Positions 1-8,855 of a stretch of DNA of 64,000 nt are shown here, one piece after another. Every line of letters starts with the position of its first letter. Within the stretch, counting starts at the first letter, position 1. The notes beneath the pieces were generated by a model, which was given only the letters and a program-made list of their open reading frames with translations, was not told where the DNA came from and made no database searches. This DNA is from Anaerolineae bacterium (lineage in GTDB: Bacteria; Chloroflexota; Anaerolineae; Aggregatilineales; Aggregatilineaceae): positions 1-64,000 of the forward strand of contig JAFGNU010000010.1 in the NCBI GenBank assembly GCA_016926875.1, written 5' to 3'. The translations under genes and the position numbers were made by a program.

Positions 1-1
1 C

Positions 2-94
2 TACGAAGCCAGCCTGGATGCCAAGGGCATCCCGCACGAATGGACCACCGAGGGCTGGACACCGCCCGAAGGTGCGTTTGAGTTCGCGCAGTAG
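2..94 (+). CDS. C-terminal fragment of an unidentified protein (5' end outside window)
   Basis: Frame 2 is open from the window edge to a TAG at 92-94 and encodes about 30 residues ending EGAFEFAQ. The fragment is too short to assign. It is followed by a good terminator hairpin and then a sugar ABC ATPase gene, so a carbohydrate-related role is possible but only inferred from position. Confidence 0.5.
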   Translation, partial: YEASLDAKGIPHEWTTEGWTPPEGAFEFAQ

Positions 95-126
95 GAACAC
101 CTCGTAGGCTAACACTATAAAGACAA

Positions 127-158
127 AGGGGGAAGCTGGCTTTTCCCTGCTTCCCCCT
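127..158 (+). terminator. Intrinsic terminator-like hairpin
   Basis: A perfect 10-bp inverted repeat, AGGGGGAAGC (127-136) and GCTTCCCCCT (149-158), has a 12-nt loop. The tail is only weakly T-rich (CATTGTTAT). It lies just after the stop at 94 and before the ATPase start, so it probably ends the upstream transcript or separates expression of the two genes. Confidence 0.65.
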
Positions 159-202
159 CATTGTTATACTACTCGTCAAAAATTCAAAAACAGAGGCCAG
201 AC

Positions 203-1741
203 GTGATAGCAACTGCTGAGAAAACACCACTTCTTGAGGTCAAAAGCGTTTCAAAAGCATTTCCAGGCGTGCAGGCGCTAAAGGACGTGGACTTCTCCAT
301 CTACCCAGGGGAAGTTGTCGCGCTCGTAGGCGAAAACGGGGCGGGCAAATCTACGTTGATGAAAATCTTGTCCGGCGCTTACCGGATGGATTCTGGTACT
401 ATACACATCAACGGCGACACGGTGACACCGGAAAACCCGCGCCACGCTCAAGGACTGGGCATTTCCATCATCTATCAAGAATTCAACCTGACCCCTCAGC
501 AAAGCGTCGCCACCAACATATTTTTGGGACGCGAACCTACCCCGTCCGGCTTACTGGGTATGCTGTCCATCGTCGACCGTCGCCGTATGCGGCGGGAAGC
601 AGCCAGGCTACTTGAACGCGTCGGCGCCGGTTTTTCGCCTAATACCCCCATCCGCCGCCTGTCAGTTGCCGAACAGCAAATGGTGGAGATCGCGAAGGCG
701 CTGTCCGCAGAGGCGCGCATCATTATCATGGACGAACCGACTTCTGCACTGGGTGAAGATGAAGTCAAAGTCTTGTTCCAGATCATCAGGAATCTGAAAG
801 AGCAGGACATCGGCGTCGTTTTTATCACACACCGCCTCGAAGAAGTCTTTGAGATCGCCGACCGCATCGTCGTCTTGCGCGACGGCGAACAGGTGGGCGG
901 GATGCCCGTCAAAGAAGCCACCACAGATGACGTGATCGCGCTCATGGTCGGGCGTGCTATCGACAAAACAAGCCAACACGCTGGCACCGATATAGGTGAC
1001 ACTGTGCTGGAAGTCAAGGGCCTGTCGCGTAAGGGCGTGCTGCACGACATCAGCTTCAGCTTGCGGCGGGGCGAAATCCTGGGCATAGCCGGACTGGTCG
1101 GCTCTGGACGGACCGAGTCGGCGCGCGCGATCTTCGGCGCGGATCCCATCGACGCCGGGGAGTTATTCATCGACGGCCAACGAGTGAACATCAAGTCACC
1201 TGCCGTCGCCGTGAATGCCGGGATTGCCCTGGTCCCGGAAGACCGCAAGAAACACGGTCTTGTGTTGATGCACAGCTTGCAGCACAATATCATGCTGCCC
1301 AACCTGAATGCCCTGACCGTACTGTCTGAGTTTGTCAGTAAGCGGCGGGCGCGCAGCTTGGCAGGTGAGTACGTCGAGCGGCTGAACATCAGGACACCGG
1401 GCCTGGGCCAGCAGGTCAAATACCTGTCTGGCGGTAACCAGCAAAAAACGGTGCTGGCGAAGTGGCTGGCCGGGTCACCCAAAGTGCTCATCATGGACGA
1501 GCCAACGCGCGGGATTGACGTTGGCGCAAAAGCCGAAGTCCACAATCTGATGAGCCAGTTAGCTCGACTGGGCATAGCTATCATCATGATCTCGTCCGAA
1601 CTGCCGGAAGTGCTCCTGATGAGCGACCGCATCCTGGTGATGCACGAAGGGCGCGTAGCGGCGATCCTGGACCGGGAAGAAGCAACCCAGGAAATCATCA
1701 TGTCCTATGCCAGCGGGAGCACTGAAACCGCGACCGCCTAA
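203..1741 (+). CDS. Sugar ABC transporter ATP-binding protein, two-domain RbsA/MglA/XylG type
   Basis: Energises import of a monosaccharide by a CUT2-type ABC transporter at the cytoplasmic face. The first ABC domain has Walker A GENGAGKST, a signature region LSVAEQQMVEIAKAL and Walker B IIIMDEPTSAL. The second has the usual degenerate P-loop GLVGSGRTES, a clear LSGGNQQK signature and Walker B LIMDEPTRGIDVG. That tandem architecture and about 512 residues fit the CUT2 family. The ORF track opens at a TTG (161) next to the hairpin, but a GTG at 203 with AGAGG six bases upstream is more credible. No permease follows; the next gene is an ECF sigma factor. The partner permease and binding protein must be upstream of the window or elsewhere, so the sugar cannot be named. 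Confidence 0.9.
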   Translation: MIATAEKTPLLEVKSVSKAFPGVQALKDVDFSIYPGEVVALVGENGAGKSTLMKILSGAYRMDSGTIHINGDTVTPENPRHAQGLGISIIYQEFNLTPQQSVATNIFLGREPTPSGLLGMLSIVDRRRMRREAARLLERVGAGFSPNTPIRRLSVAEQQMVEIAKALSAEARIIIMDEPTSALGEDEVKVLFQIIRNLKEQDIGVVFITHRLEEVFEIADRIVVLRDGEQVGGMPVKEATTDDVIALMVGRAIDKTSQHAGTDIGDTVLEVKGLSRKGVLHDISFSLRRGEILGIAGLVGSGRTESARAIFGADPIDAGELFIDGQRVNIKSPAVAVNAGIALVPEDRKKHGLVLMHSLQHNIMLPNLNALTVLSEFVSKRRARSLAGEYVERLNIRTPGLGQQVKYLSGGNQQKTVLAKWLAGSPKVLIMDEPTRGIDVGAKAEVHNLMSQLARLGIAIIMISSELPEVLLMSDRILVMHEGRVAAILDREEATQEIIMSYASGSTETATA

Positions 1742-2210
1742 ATATCCAATGCGCCAGGTTGGATACCGGTAGTGGCCGCCGCTGCTGTACCCAACACATG
1801 AACAATCACTATCCTGCACGCAGTTGCAGGTATGTGCTGCGTCCGCCGGAATGGGCGAACCACAGGGCAGTGGGGTAACGCCCTGGCCCGTGTTGCCTGG
1901 CGAATATGCGGTCCCCCTCGAACTCCTCATTTCCTGTGCCAGCGGGAGCGTTACCGCAATGCCCGCATAAGCGTCCTGCCTGGCCTGATTCCACACTGTG
2001 ACACCGGCTCGACTCTCGTTTGTTATGTGTTATGATCAAACAACCTTGTGGCAGGCGCTGCCCGGTGGACAGACAGCAATCGAGAAGAGCCAGCCGTCAC
2101 GCACCATCCCCGGTAATGGCACAGCCTGTGGTATACTCGCAGGCTGCATTATCCTTCCTCGGATGGGCCGTAAAAACCGTAACCTTTGTAGATACGAGGT
2201 GTTAGTACGC
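1742..2210 (+). other. Intergenic region with a possible extended -10 promoter
   Basis: This 469-base gap shows no convincing gene in any frame; the ORFs there are short and lack family features. The only recognisable signal is TGGTATACT around 2129-2137, an extended -10 (TGnTATACT) without a good -35. It would start a transcript near 2144, about 65 bases before the sigma-factor ATG. Confidence 0.4.
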
Positions 2211-2828
2211 ATGACTGGGCCAGACATCCAGACTGAACGCGACTACGTGGAAGCCGATGATGCTCAGCTAGTAGAGTGGGCAAAAGATGACTCAACAGCG
2301 TTTGGTGAGCTGTACGAGCGGTACATACAAAAAATCTACAACTATGTTTACTACCGGACCGGAAATCACCACGATGCTGAAGACCTGACATCGCGCGTAT
2401 TCTACCGTGCGTTGGGCCATATCGACCGCTATACAGACCGGGGGGTCCCGTTTTCGGCGTGGTTGTACCGTATCGCGCATAACCTGGTGGCTAACTGGCA
2501 CCGTGATCGTGACCGGCGAAAAGTTGTTCCGTTGGACGAGTATATCGTAAGTGGTGCGCCAACGGACGCGCCCGAAGCAGTCACCGAAAGCCTGGAAGAA
2601 CACGAGCAACTACTGTTGTCTATCCGCGACCTGCCACCAGAGCGGCAGCAGTTGTTGATCTTGAAGTTCGTCGAGCGGCTCTCAAACGCGGAGATCGGCC
2701 AGATCATGAACCGCACCGAGGGAGCGATCAAGTCGTTGTATCACCGGACCCTGCTCTCACTACGCGGAAACCTGGCCGAAACTGATAGTGTCCATCCAGA
2801 CAAACGGAGACGGCGCTTTAGCCTGTGA
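2211..2828 (+). CDS. RNA polymerase ECF-type sigma factor
   Basis: An alternative sigma factor of the sigma-70 family with only regions 2 and 4, about 205 residues. Region 2 (about residues 20-95) contains FGELYERYIQKIYNYVYYRT, DAEDLTSRVFYRAL and FSAWLYRIAHNLVANWHRD, the typical core-binding and -10-recognition helices. Region 4 (about 140-190) has LPPERQQLLILKFVERLSNA followed by a helix-turn-helix with EGAIKSLYHRTL. The ORF track starts at 1998, but ATG 2211 with GAGG at 2196-2199 fits the family length; in-frame GTG 2199 is an alternative. The next gene encodes a small single-pass membrane protein, a common arrangement for a sigma/anti-sigma pair. Its regulon cannot be read from the sequence. 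Confidence 0.9.
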   Translation: MTGPDIQTERDYVEADDAQLVEWAKDDSTAFGELYERYIQKIYNYVYYRTGNHHDAEDLTSRVFYRALGHIDRYTDRGVPFSAWLYRIAHNLVANWHRDRDRRKVVPLDEYIVSGAPTDAPEAVTESLEEHEQLLLSIRDLPPERQQLLILKFVERLSNAEIGQIMNRTEGAIKSLYHRTLLSLRGNLAETDSVHPDKRRRRFSL

Positions 2829-2875
2829 TCGCACGTACACATCGAGCTATTCCATCACAGTGTAAGGGTAGTGCA

Positions 2876-3292
2876 ATGTTAAATTCGTTTTTTACAAATC
2901 GCCCGCAGCACCAGCTTCAGGATATGCTCATGGCACATGCTGATGCGCTGGCAGCGGGCGTGCTTGACCTGGATACGCTGCTCGAACAATACAACGAGAT
3001 CGCGTACAGCCAGGTCGAGGAACTGCTGACCCTGGCCAATCGTATCAGCCAGACGCTGTCTGACGTGACTCCCGCCAGAGAATTTGTCGATGATCTGCGC
3101 CGCCAGTTGAGCGAAGGCATCATCCCTGGCAACCGCTCGTGGTGGGAACGTATTCGCCAGCTCCCGCCCAGCGCGCAGCTTGCGGCGGGCATTGGCGGGG
3201 CCACGCTGACGGCAGGCGTCGTGTTGATTGCATCGCGCCCGGTTCTGGACGCGCTCGCCGATTGGCGCAGCCGGAGAACTGCCGCTGCCTGA
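2876..3292 (+). CDS. Small single-pass membrane protein, possible partner of the ECF sigma factor
   Basis: A 138-residue protein with a helical, probably cytosolic N-terminal part (about 1-95), one hydrophobic segment near AAGIGGATLTAGVVLIA, and a short basic tail. ATG 2876 is chosen because AAGGG sits at 2864-2868; the longer ORF would begin at GTG 2825, overlapping the sigma-factor stop. Cotranscription with the sigma factor suggests an anti-sigma or regulatory role. No zinc-binding anti-sigma motif (HxxxCxxC) is present, so this is inference from position and topology only. Confidence 0.6.
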   Translation: MLNSFFTNRPQHQLQDMLMAHADALAAGVLDLDTLLEQYNEIAYSQVEELLTLANRISQTLSDVTPAREFVDDLRRQLSEGIIPGNRSWWERIRQLPPSAQLAAGIGGATLTAGVVLIASRPVLDALADWRSRRTAAA

Positions 3293-3365
3293 ACGGGTCG
3301 GACTGTTTAAGCCATCAACTTGAGCCGCATCGACTGTTGATAAGTCACCGGGGGAAGCTGGACCA

Positions 3366-4499
3366 ATGGCCGAGCGTTACGCAAAAATCACCGGTTGGGG
3401 GAAGTACATCCCGGAGCGTGTGCTGACCAATCACGATCTGGAGCAGATGGTAGATACCAGCGACGAGTGGATATCCACCCGCACCGGCATCCGGGAACGC
3501 CACATCCGCACCAAAAACGATACTACGTCCAGCATGGCCACCACCGCCGGCCAGCGCGCGCTGGCGGTAGCCGGGATCACGGCTGCGGACCTGGACCTGA
3601 TCATCGTTGCGACATCGTCGCCGGACTATTTGCTGCCCTCTGTCGCCAGCCAGGTGCAGGACCAGATCGGCGCCAGATGCGGCGCGTTCACCTTGAGCGC
3701 GGGGTGTTCCGGCTGGGTGTACGCGCTGACCACGGCGAACCAGTTTATCACCAGCGGTATGTACAACCGCGTGTTGGTTGTCGGGGTCGAGATCATCTCG
3801 TTTGCAGTAGACTACACCGACCGCACAACCAGCATCCTGTTCGGTGATGCGGCAGCGGCGACCGTGTTGGAAGTCAGCGACCAGCCAAGCGGCATCCTGG
3901 CCTCGGAGCTTGGTTCCGACGGCTCCGGCGCGCTGTACCTGTATGTACCGGATGGCGGCTCGGTTGCGCCCATGTCCCAACATACCATCGACAACAACCG
4001 CCAGTTCATCCGCATGAACGGCGCAGGTGTGTTCAAGTTTGCCGTTCGAACGCTCGCCAGCTCATTAAAGCGAACAATTTATCAGGCCGGGCTGACGCCG
4101 GACGACATCGACCTGTTCATTCCCCACCAGGCCAACGCCCGGATCGTTGAACACGCCGCCCGCCAGATGCGCGTGCCGGTCGACAAGTTCTATATGAATC
4201 TGGATCGCTACGGCAACACGTCGGCGGCCTCTGTCCCGCTGGCCCTGGTCGAGGCCATCGAAGACGGGCATCTGAAGGATGGCGATCTGGTGGCAATGTG
4301 CGCCTTTGGTGCCGGGCTGACCTGGGCCACGGTTGTGATGCAACTGGGCACCGGCGAAATTAGCCTCGCACACAGCCTGTTTTCGGTCGAGCGCGCCCGC
4401 TATCTGGCACGCCGCACATCCGATATGGTGCTGGACTCGGCCCAGTCTGCCCTGCTCCCACTGTATACGTTTCTATACGAGCGGCGCAAAAAAAAGTAG
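3366..4499 (+). CDS. fabH: 3-oxoacyl-[acyl-carrier-protein] synthase III (KAS III)
   Basis: Condenses an acyl-CoA starter with malonyl-ACP to begin fatty-acid synthesis in the cytosol. The triad is visible: Cys114 in SAGCSGW, His254 in FIPHQANARI and Asn284 in RYGNTSAAS. The N-terminal thiolase half has the typical WISTRTGIRERHI segment. At 377 residues it is about 45 longer than most FabH proteins because of a C-terminal tail rich in Arg and aromatic residues ending in RRKKK, which might associate with membrane or partner proteins. A GA-rich Shine-Dalgarno lies upstream of ATG 3366, and a terminator hairpin follows. Confidence 0.92.
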   Translation: MAERYAKITGWGKYIPERVLTNHDLEQMVDTSDEWISTRTGIRERHIRTKNDTTSSMATTAGQRALAVAGITAADLDLIIVATSSPDYLLPSVASQVQDQIGARCGAFTLSAGCSGWVYALTTANQFITSGMYNRVLVVGVEIISFAVDYTDRTTSILFGDAAAATVLEVSDQPSGILASELGSDGSGALYLYVPDGGSVAPMSQHTIDNNRQFIRMNGAGVFKFAVRTLASSLKRTIYQAGLTPDDIDLFIPHQANARIVEHAARQMRVPVDKFYMNLDRYGNTSAASVPLALVEAIEDGHLKDGDLVAMCAFGAGLTWATVVMQLGTGEISLAHSLFSVERARYLARRTSDMVLDSAQSALLPLYTFLYERRKKK

Positions 4500-4522
4500 C
4501 CGCGTGTGTGCAACCAGTTCTG

Positions 4523-4560
4523 CACCCTGGCCGATTTGACAGGTCAGGGTGTTTCATTTA
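4523..4560 (+). terminator. Intrinsic terminator after fabH
   Basis: CACCCTG (4523-4529) pairs with CAGGGTG (4545-4551), followed by TTTCATTTA. It lies about 25 bases after the fabH stop and before the PIG-L gene. Confidence 0.65.
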
Positions 4561-4608
4561 GGGTAAAAGTCAGCGCGCGGCCACCGGACAACCGGAGGGT
4601 TGCCAGCC

Positions 4609-5370
4609 ATGCACCTCTTTTTATCACCCCATCCTGACGACGTGGTGTTGAGCTGCGGCGGGCGAATGATTCAACTGGTGCAGTCAGGCGAAGCTGTCAC
4701 CGTTGTCACGCTGATGGCCGGGGAGGTACCGCCTGATACACCACCTACCCTGTTTACCCAGGAGCACATCGTCCGCTGGCAGCTTGGCGACAACCCGGTG
4801 CCGGGTCGCAAGGCCGAAGACCAACGCGCCGTTGAGCTGTTGGGTAGCACGCTGGTCTTTGGAAATATCCCGGATGCGCTGTACCGCACCGATGAACACG
4901 GAACCGCACTGTACACTGACCTTAAGAAGCTGTTTGGACAGATCAACCGGCGCGACCCGGCAGCAGTACGCCCGCACACTATCACACGTCACCTCGATCC
5001 GGCAGCGATCATCTATGCCCCACTGGGTGCCGGTCATCATGTTGATCACCAACTGGTGCGGGAAGCGGTTGGTGCCTGGCTGGCTGCACACTCCCCGGTG
5101 GCGATTTTCTTTTACGAGGAGTATCCTTACAGCGCAGACAGCCCTGATAGTATAAAAATTGCGCGGGCGGCGCTGGCTTTGCCGACACAACCGGTGATAT
5201 ATCGCCTGAGCGATACCGAGATGGATAGAAAAATCAAAGCAATTGCATGCTATAAATCGCAGATCAGTACGTTTTGGGACGATGTCCCCGCCATGGAGGC
5301 AGCAGTGCGGCAGTATGCGGTCCAGGTTGGCGGGGGTTTTTATGCAGAACGGCTGTGGCAGCCGGTATGA
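4609..5370 (+). CDS. PIG-L/LmbE-family deacetylase
   Basis: A zinc-dependent N-deacetylase-like protein of about 253 residues. The metal-binding signature PHPDDVVLSCGG lies at the N-terminus and the third metal ligand region HHVDHQLV in the middle, both typical of LmbE/MshB/PIG-L enzymes that deacetylate N-acetylglucosaminyl conjugates or related small molecules. ATG 4609 has a strong GGAGGG at 4594-4599, better than TTG 4600 used by the ORF track. No mycothiol or bacillithiol genes are seen nearby, so the substrate is unknown. Confidence 0.85.
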   Translation: MHLFLSPHPDDVVLSCGGRMIQLVQSGEAVTVVTLMAGEVPPDTPPTLFTQEHIVRWQLGDNPVPGRKAEDQRAVELLGSTLVFGNIPDALYRTDEHGTALYTDLKKLFGQINRRDPAAVRPHTITRHLDPAAIIYAPLGAGHHVDHQLVREAVGAWLAAHSPVAIFFYEEYPYSADSPDSIKIARAALALPTQPVIYRLSDTEMDRKIKAIACYKSQISTFWDDVPAMEAAVRQYAVQVGGGFYAERLWQPV

Positions 5371-5419
5371 TCCTGACTGCCGGGCACACCGGCATGTGAC
5401 ACTACGGGAGAGATAGTTT

Positions 5420-6289
5420 ATGAGCGATACACAGGCAACCCCACTCGACGAGGCCCAGCAGTTGGTAGACCAACTGCGCCAGCAAGCCGACGACAGCCTG
5501 AAACAGCAGCTAGACACCCTGGCTCAACACCTGGCGGCAGCCCGCCCGCGCGGTGAAGGTGATGATGCCGCATCGCTGCGCCAGCGGATTGAAGAGATAA
5601 CCGCAACCAATGCGCAGTTCGTTTCGGTGATGGTACACGAGATCCGCGTGCCGATGACCAGCATCCGGGGCTATGCTGATATGCTGGCCAAACATGTCGT
5701 CGGCGAGCTAAACGACATGCAGCAGCAGTTCACCGATACGATCTGTTCAAACGTGATTCGGATGGAGCACCTCGTTTCCGACATCAGCGACATCAGCAAG
5801 TTGCAGTCGGGCCGGATACGCCTCGAACCTAAGCTGGATACGTACAAAAACATCGCGCTGGAAGTTGAGAACGCTACCAAAGACCTGGCCGCCGAACACG
5901 GGCACACGTTCGTGTTTGATACGCCGTCCGGTCTGCCAATGTTAAACCTCGACAGCACGCAGTTGGCCCAGGCATTGCGCAAGCTGGTTGAAAACGCGCT
6001 CCAGTACACCCCCGACGGCGGCACGATCACCGTCCGCGCCGAAGAAGTGGATGGCAAGCTGAAAGTATCGGTGATCGATACCGGGATCGGGATGAGCAAG
6101 GAAGAACAGGCCCGTATCGGGGAACTGTTCTGGCGCGCAGACAGTGAACTGGTCCGGTCGTTTAAAGGGCATGGCCTGGGGCTGCCTATCGCCATGGGCT
6201 TCATCAAGCTGCTGGGCGGTGAGTTTTTCTTCAAAAGCGAGCCGGGCCAGGGCAGCGCCTTTGGATTCATTGTGCCGGTCGCCAGCTAA
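5420..6289 (+). CDS. Soluble sensor-less histidine kinase
   Basis: A 289-residue cytosolic histidine kinase without membrane segments. An N-terminal coiled-coil-like stretch (about 10-60) precedes the HisKA helix with phosphoacceptor motif VHEIRVPMTSIRGYADM. The HATPase domain shows the N box LVENALQYTPDGG, G1 box VIDTGIGM, an F-box region and G2 box GHGLGLPIA. No GAF, PAS or receiver domain is present, so the signal must come from a partner. No response regulator is adjacent (orphan). The H-box HExxVPMTSI closely resembles that of the GAF kinase at 56276-58183. ATG 5420 follows GGGAGAGA. Confidence 0.88.
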   Translation: MSDTQATPLDEAQQLVDQLRQQADDSLKQQLDTLAQHLAAARPRGEGDDAASLRQRIEEITATNAQFVSVMVHEIRVPMTSIRGYADMLAKHVVGELNDMQQQFTDTICSNVIRMEHLVSDISDISKLQSGRIRLEPKLDTYKNIALEVENATKDLAAEHGHTFVFDTPSGLPMLNLDSTQLAQALRKLVENALQYTPDGGTITVRAEEVDGKLKVSVIDTGIGMSKEEQARIGELFWRADSELVRSFKGHGLGLPIAMGFIKLLGGEFFFKSEPGQGSAFGFIVPVAS

Positions 6290-6372
6290 GCAAGCCTGTA
6301 CAGCCGCTTAACATAACCCATATCCCCACCTTGCCGACGGGGCAGTATTGCGCTTTTTCCCACCGGCACGGT

Positions 6373-6401
6373 TTTCAGCACCTTCTGCCTGATGCTATAC
6401 T
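6373..6401 (+). promoter_or_regulatory. Candidate promoter upstream of sucC
   Basis: TTTCAG (6373-6378), a 17-base spacer and TATACT (6396-6401) preceded by TG form an extended -10. Predicted start is near 6408. A second TATACT occurs at 6440-6445 without a suitable -35. Confidence 0.35.
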
Positions 6402-6460
6402 CTGACTGGTTCGGAGACCGTTCCATACTCCCTCAACGCTATACTATTGGAGGTTTGTCT

Positions 6461-7606
6461 GTGGACCTGCACGAGTACCAGTCAAAATATCGTTTTGCAG
6501 AATATGGTATTCCCATCCCCGAAGGCACAGTCGCCCACGATTCCCAGGCCGTTTATGACATTGCGAAAAAACTGTGTCACCCGGTTGTGATCAAAGCCCA
6601 GGTGCTGACCGGTGGGCGTGGCAAAGCGGGCGGAGTCAGGCTGGCGCACACTCCCGACGAGGCCCGGCAGCACGCCGACGCGATTCTTGGCATGGACATC
6701 AAGGGTCATACGGTGCAAAAGGTGCTGGTTGATCCCGCCTCGGACATCCAGGCCGAGATTTACCTGGGCGTGACCAATGACCGCGCGACACGTATGCCGT
6801 TGATCATGGCCAGTGCGGCGGGCGGGGTGGACATCGAAGAGGTCAACCGCGAATCGCCGGAAAAGATCATCCGCGAGCATGTCAACCCGTTCCTGGGCCT
6901 GCGCGACTACCAGATTCGCCACCTGGCTTATGGCATCGAACTGCCGCGCGACCTGTGGAAGCAGTTCATGATCATCGCCAGGGGGCTGTATCGCTGCTAC
7001 ACGGAAAGTGACGCCACGCTGGCCGAGATCAACCCGCTGATCATCGACGGAGGCGGCAACCTGCTGGCCGTAGATGGCAAAATGTCGATTGATGACAACG
7101 CCCTGTTCCGGCATCCTGACCTGGCCGAATTGCGCGATACCAGCGCCGAACCGGCTGCCGAAACCCAGGCCCGCGAAGCCGGGTTGAGTTATGTCAAGCT
7201 GGACGGTGAGATCGGCTGCATGGTCAACGGGGCCGGGCTGGCGATGGCGACGATGGATATGACCAAACTGTTCGGCGGTTCGCCCGCCAATTTCCTGGAT
7301 ATTGGCGGCGGTGCCCAGGCCGATAAGGTTGCTACCGCGCTGCGTATCATCCTGGCCGATCCAAACGTGAAAGCCGTCCTGTTCAACATCTTTGGCGGCA
7401 TCACCCGCTGTGACGAAGTGGCTAAAGGCATTCTGGCCGCGTTGAATGACGTTAGCGTCAGCCTGCCGATGGTGGTACGGCTGGTAGGCACCAACGAGGA
7501 GGCAGGCCGCCAGTTAATCGAAGAAGCAAACATCCCGAACATGATCGGCGCGGCCACGCTGGCCGACGCTGCCCGCAGCGCAGTCACCGCAGCGCAGGGT
7601 GCATAA
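6461..7606 (+). CDS. sucC: Succinyl-CoA ligase [ADP-forming] subunit beta
   Basis: The beta subunit of the TCA-cycle enzyme that interconverts succinyl-CoA and succinate with substrate-level phosphorylation. The protein begins [12 protein letters not shown] as in the family and has an ATP-grasp N-terminal half with [17 protein letters not shown], the EINPL metal/nucleotide region, and a CoA-ligase C-terminal domain containing LDIGGGAQ and [13 protein letters not shown]. At 381 residues it is full length. The start is GTG 6461 with GGAGG at 6449-6453; the ORF track begins 23 codons early. sucD follows after 25 bases, so the two are one operon. Confidence 0.95.
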   Translation: MDLHEYQSKYRFAEYGIPIPEGTVAHDSQAVYDIAKKLCHPVVIKAQVLTGGRGKAGGVRLAHTPDEARQHADAILGMDIKGHTVQKVLVDPASDIQAEIYLGVTNDRATRMPLIMASAAGGVDIEEVNRESPEKIIREHVNPFLGLRDYQIRHLAYGIELPRDLWKQFMIIARGLYRCYTESDATLAEINPLIIDGGGNLLAVDGKMSIDDNALFRHPDLAELRDTSAEPAAETQAREAGLSYVKLDGEIGCMVNGAGLAMATMDMTKLFGGSPANFLDIGGGAQADKVATALRIILADPNVKAVLFNIFGGITRCDEVAKGILAALNDVSVSLPMVVRLVGTNEEAGRQLIEEANIPNMIGAATLADAARSAVTAAQGA

Positions 7607-7631
7607 AAATAGATTTTGAGGACAAGACAAC

Positions 7632-8489
7632 ATGGCTATTCTTGCAGACAAAAACACGCAGGTCCTGGTCCAGGGTATCACCGGGCGCGAAGGGCTGTTC
7701 CACACAGAGCAAATGATCGAGTATGGTACCTGCGTGGTCGGCGGCGTGACGCCTGGCAAAGGCGGCGAGTGGGCGCTGGGCAAGCCGGTATTCGACACGA
7801 TGAAAGCTGCCCGCGAATCCACCGGCGCCAACGCCAGCGTGATATATGTCCCGGCAGCGTATGCCACCGATGCGATCTACGAAGCTATCGACGCCGGGAT
7901 CGAGTTGATCGTATGCATCACCGAGGGCATCCCGGTCCTGGACATGATGAAAGTACGCGCCCGGCTGGATCAAAGCGGCAGCCGGTTGGTCGGGCCAAAC
8001 TGTCCCGGTTTGCTGACACCGGGACAGGCCAAGCTCGGCATTATGCCCGGCCACATCGCCGCCCCCGGCAGTACGGGCGTTGTTTCACGCAGCGGCACAC
8101 TGACGTATGAGGTTGTGTATGCGCTGACACAGCATGGCATCGGGCAAAGTACCTGCGTCGGCATCGGCGGAGACCCGATCAACGGCACCAGCTTTATCGA
8201 CGTGCTGCAAATGTTTGAAGACGATCCACAAACCGAAAAAGTCGTGCTGATCGGGGAGATCGGCGGCACAGACGAAGAACAGGCCGCCAGCTTCATCGCC
8301 AATCACATGACCAAGCCGGTCGTGGCTTTCATCGCCGGGCAGACCGCTCCACCCGGCAAGCGTATGGGCCACGCAGGCGCCATTGTCGAAGGTGGCAGCG
8401 GGACTGCCGCCGACAAGATCGCCGCCCTGAACGCGGCAGGCGTGACGGTGGCCGAACACCCGGAGCAGATCACCGAACTGCTGGCCTGA
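7632..8489 (+). CDS. sucD: Succinyl-CoA ligase [ADP-forming] subunit alpha
   Basis: The alpha subunit, carrying the CoA-binding Rossmann domain ([20 protein letters not shown] near residue 14) and the phosphohistidine domain. The phosphorylated histidine lies in [10 protein letters not shown] near the C-terminus, and [12 protein letters not shown] and [10 protein letters not shown] match family signatures. At 285 residues it is normal length. ATG 7632 is preceded by TGAGGACAAG. It is transcribed with sucC and followed by an unrelated promoter and T-box leader. Confidence 0.95.
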   Translation: MAILADKNTQVLVQGITGREGLFHTEQMIEYGTCVVGGVTPGKGGEWALGKPVFDTMKAARESTGANASVIYVPAAYATDAIYEAIDAGIELIVCITEGIPVLDMMKVRARLDQSGSRLVGPNCPGLLTPGQAKLGIMPGHIAAPGSTGVVSRSGTLTYEVVYALTQHGIGQSTCVGIGGDPINGTSFIDVLQMFEDDPQTEKVVLIGEIGGTDEEQAASFIANHMTKPVVAFIAGQTAPPGKRMGHAGAIVEGGSGTAADKIAALNAAGVTVAEHPEQITELLA

Positions 8490-8519
8490 CCGGCGCTTGT
8501 TAGAGTTTGTGAGCCGGTC

Positions 8520-8548
8520 TTGACCATGCCCGGCGGGTATGGTATGCT
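8520..8548 (+). promoter_or_regulatory. Strong sigma-70 promoter driving the T-box transcript
   Basis: TTGACC (8520-8525), a 17-base spacer and TATGCT (8543-8548) with an extended TG. Predicted start is near 8555, just before the conserved 5' part of the T-box leader, which supports both calls. Confidence 0.75.
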
Positions 8549-8560
8549 GACCACACTTTC

Positions 8561-8840
8561 AAAAGCGATGACGGAAACGAGTACGCCCTGGCCAATGGTT
8601 AGCGAGCCTGGAAACGGTGCGAGCCGGGCGCAGTGGTAGAGCGGAATATCCTTCCTGAGCTGCAAGCTGAACGCGTATCTACGCCAGTAAGCCGGGCCGG
8701 ATTGGTCCCCGTTACCAGGGCCTTGCCATCAGAGGTGGCAACAGAGCGCTCTGTCCATACCGGCAGAGAATAAGGGTGGTACCGCGAGAGCCATGCTCCC
8801 GTCCCTTAACCTGGGATGGGAGCTTTTGCGTTAATGGGGT
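8561..8840 (+). promoter_or_regulatory. T-box riboswitch leader, Ile-type (specifier ATC)
   Basis: A tRNA-sensing leader RNA that allows transcription when uncharged tRNA binds. Stem I begins with the GATGACGGAAACGAGTA type K-turn/AGTA element (8566 on), the distal stem carries GGTGCGAGCC, and GCGGAATATCCTTCCTGAG holds the specifier, read here as ATC (8648-8650), isoleucine. The diagnostic AGGGTGGTACCGCG (8773-8786) is the T-box bulge that pairs with the tRNA acceptor end. A terminator follows at 8805-8837. The first downstream gene is a GNAT; the isoleucyl-tRNA synthetase gene lies 2.8 kb further on. Codon assignment is by analogy with known leaders. Confidence 0.93.
8805..8837 (+). terminator. 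Regulated terminator of the T-box leader
   Basis: GCTCCCGTCCC (8805-8815) pairs perfectly with GGGATGGGAGC (8823-8833) across a 7-base loop and is followed by TTTT. The 5' side would be sequestered in the antiterminator when uncharged tRNA pairs with the T-box bulge. Confidence 0.9.
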
Positions 8841-8855
8841 GGTAAACAGAACCTG

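Noticed and set aside
496-1701. 401-aa minus-strand ORF opposite the ABC ATPase
   Set aside because: Shadow of a gene with complete Walker and signature motifs.
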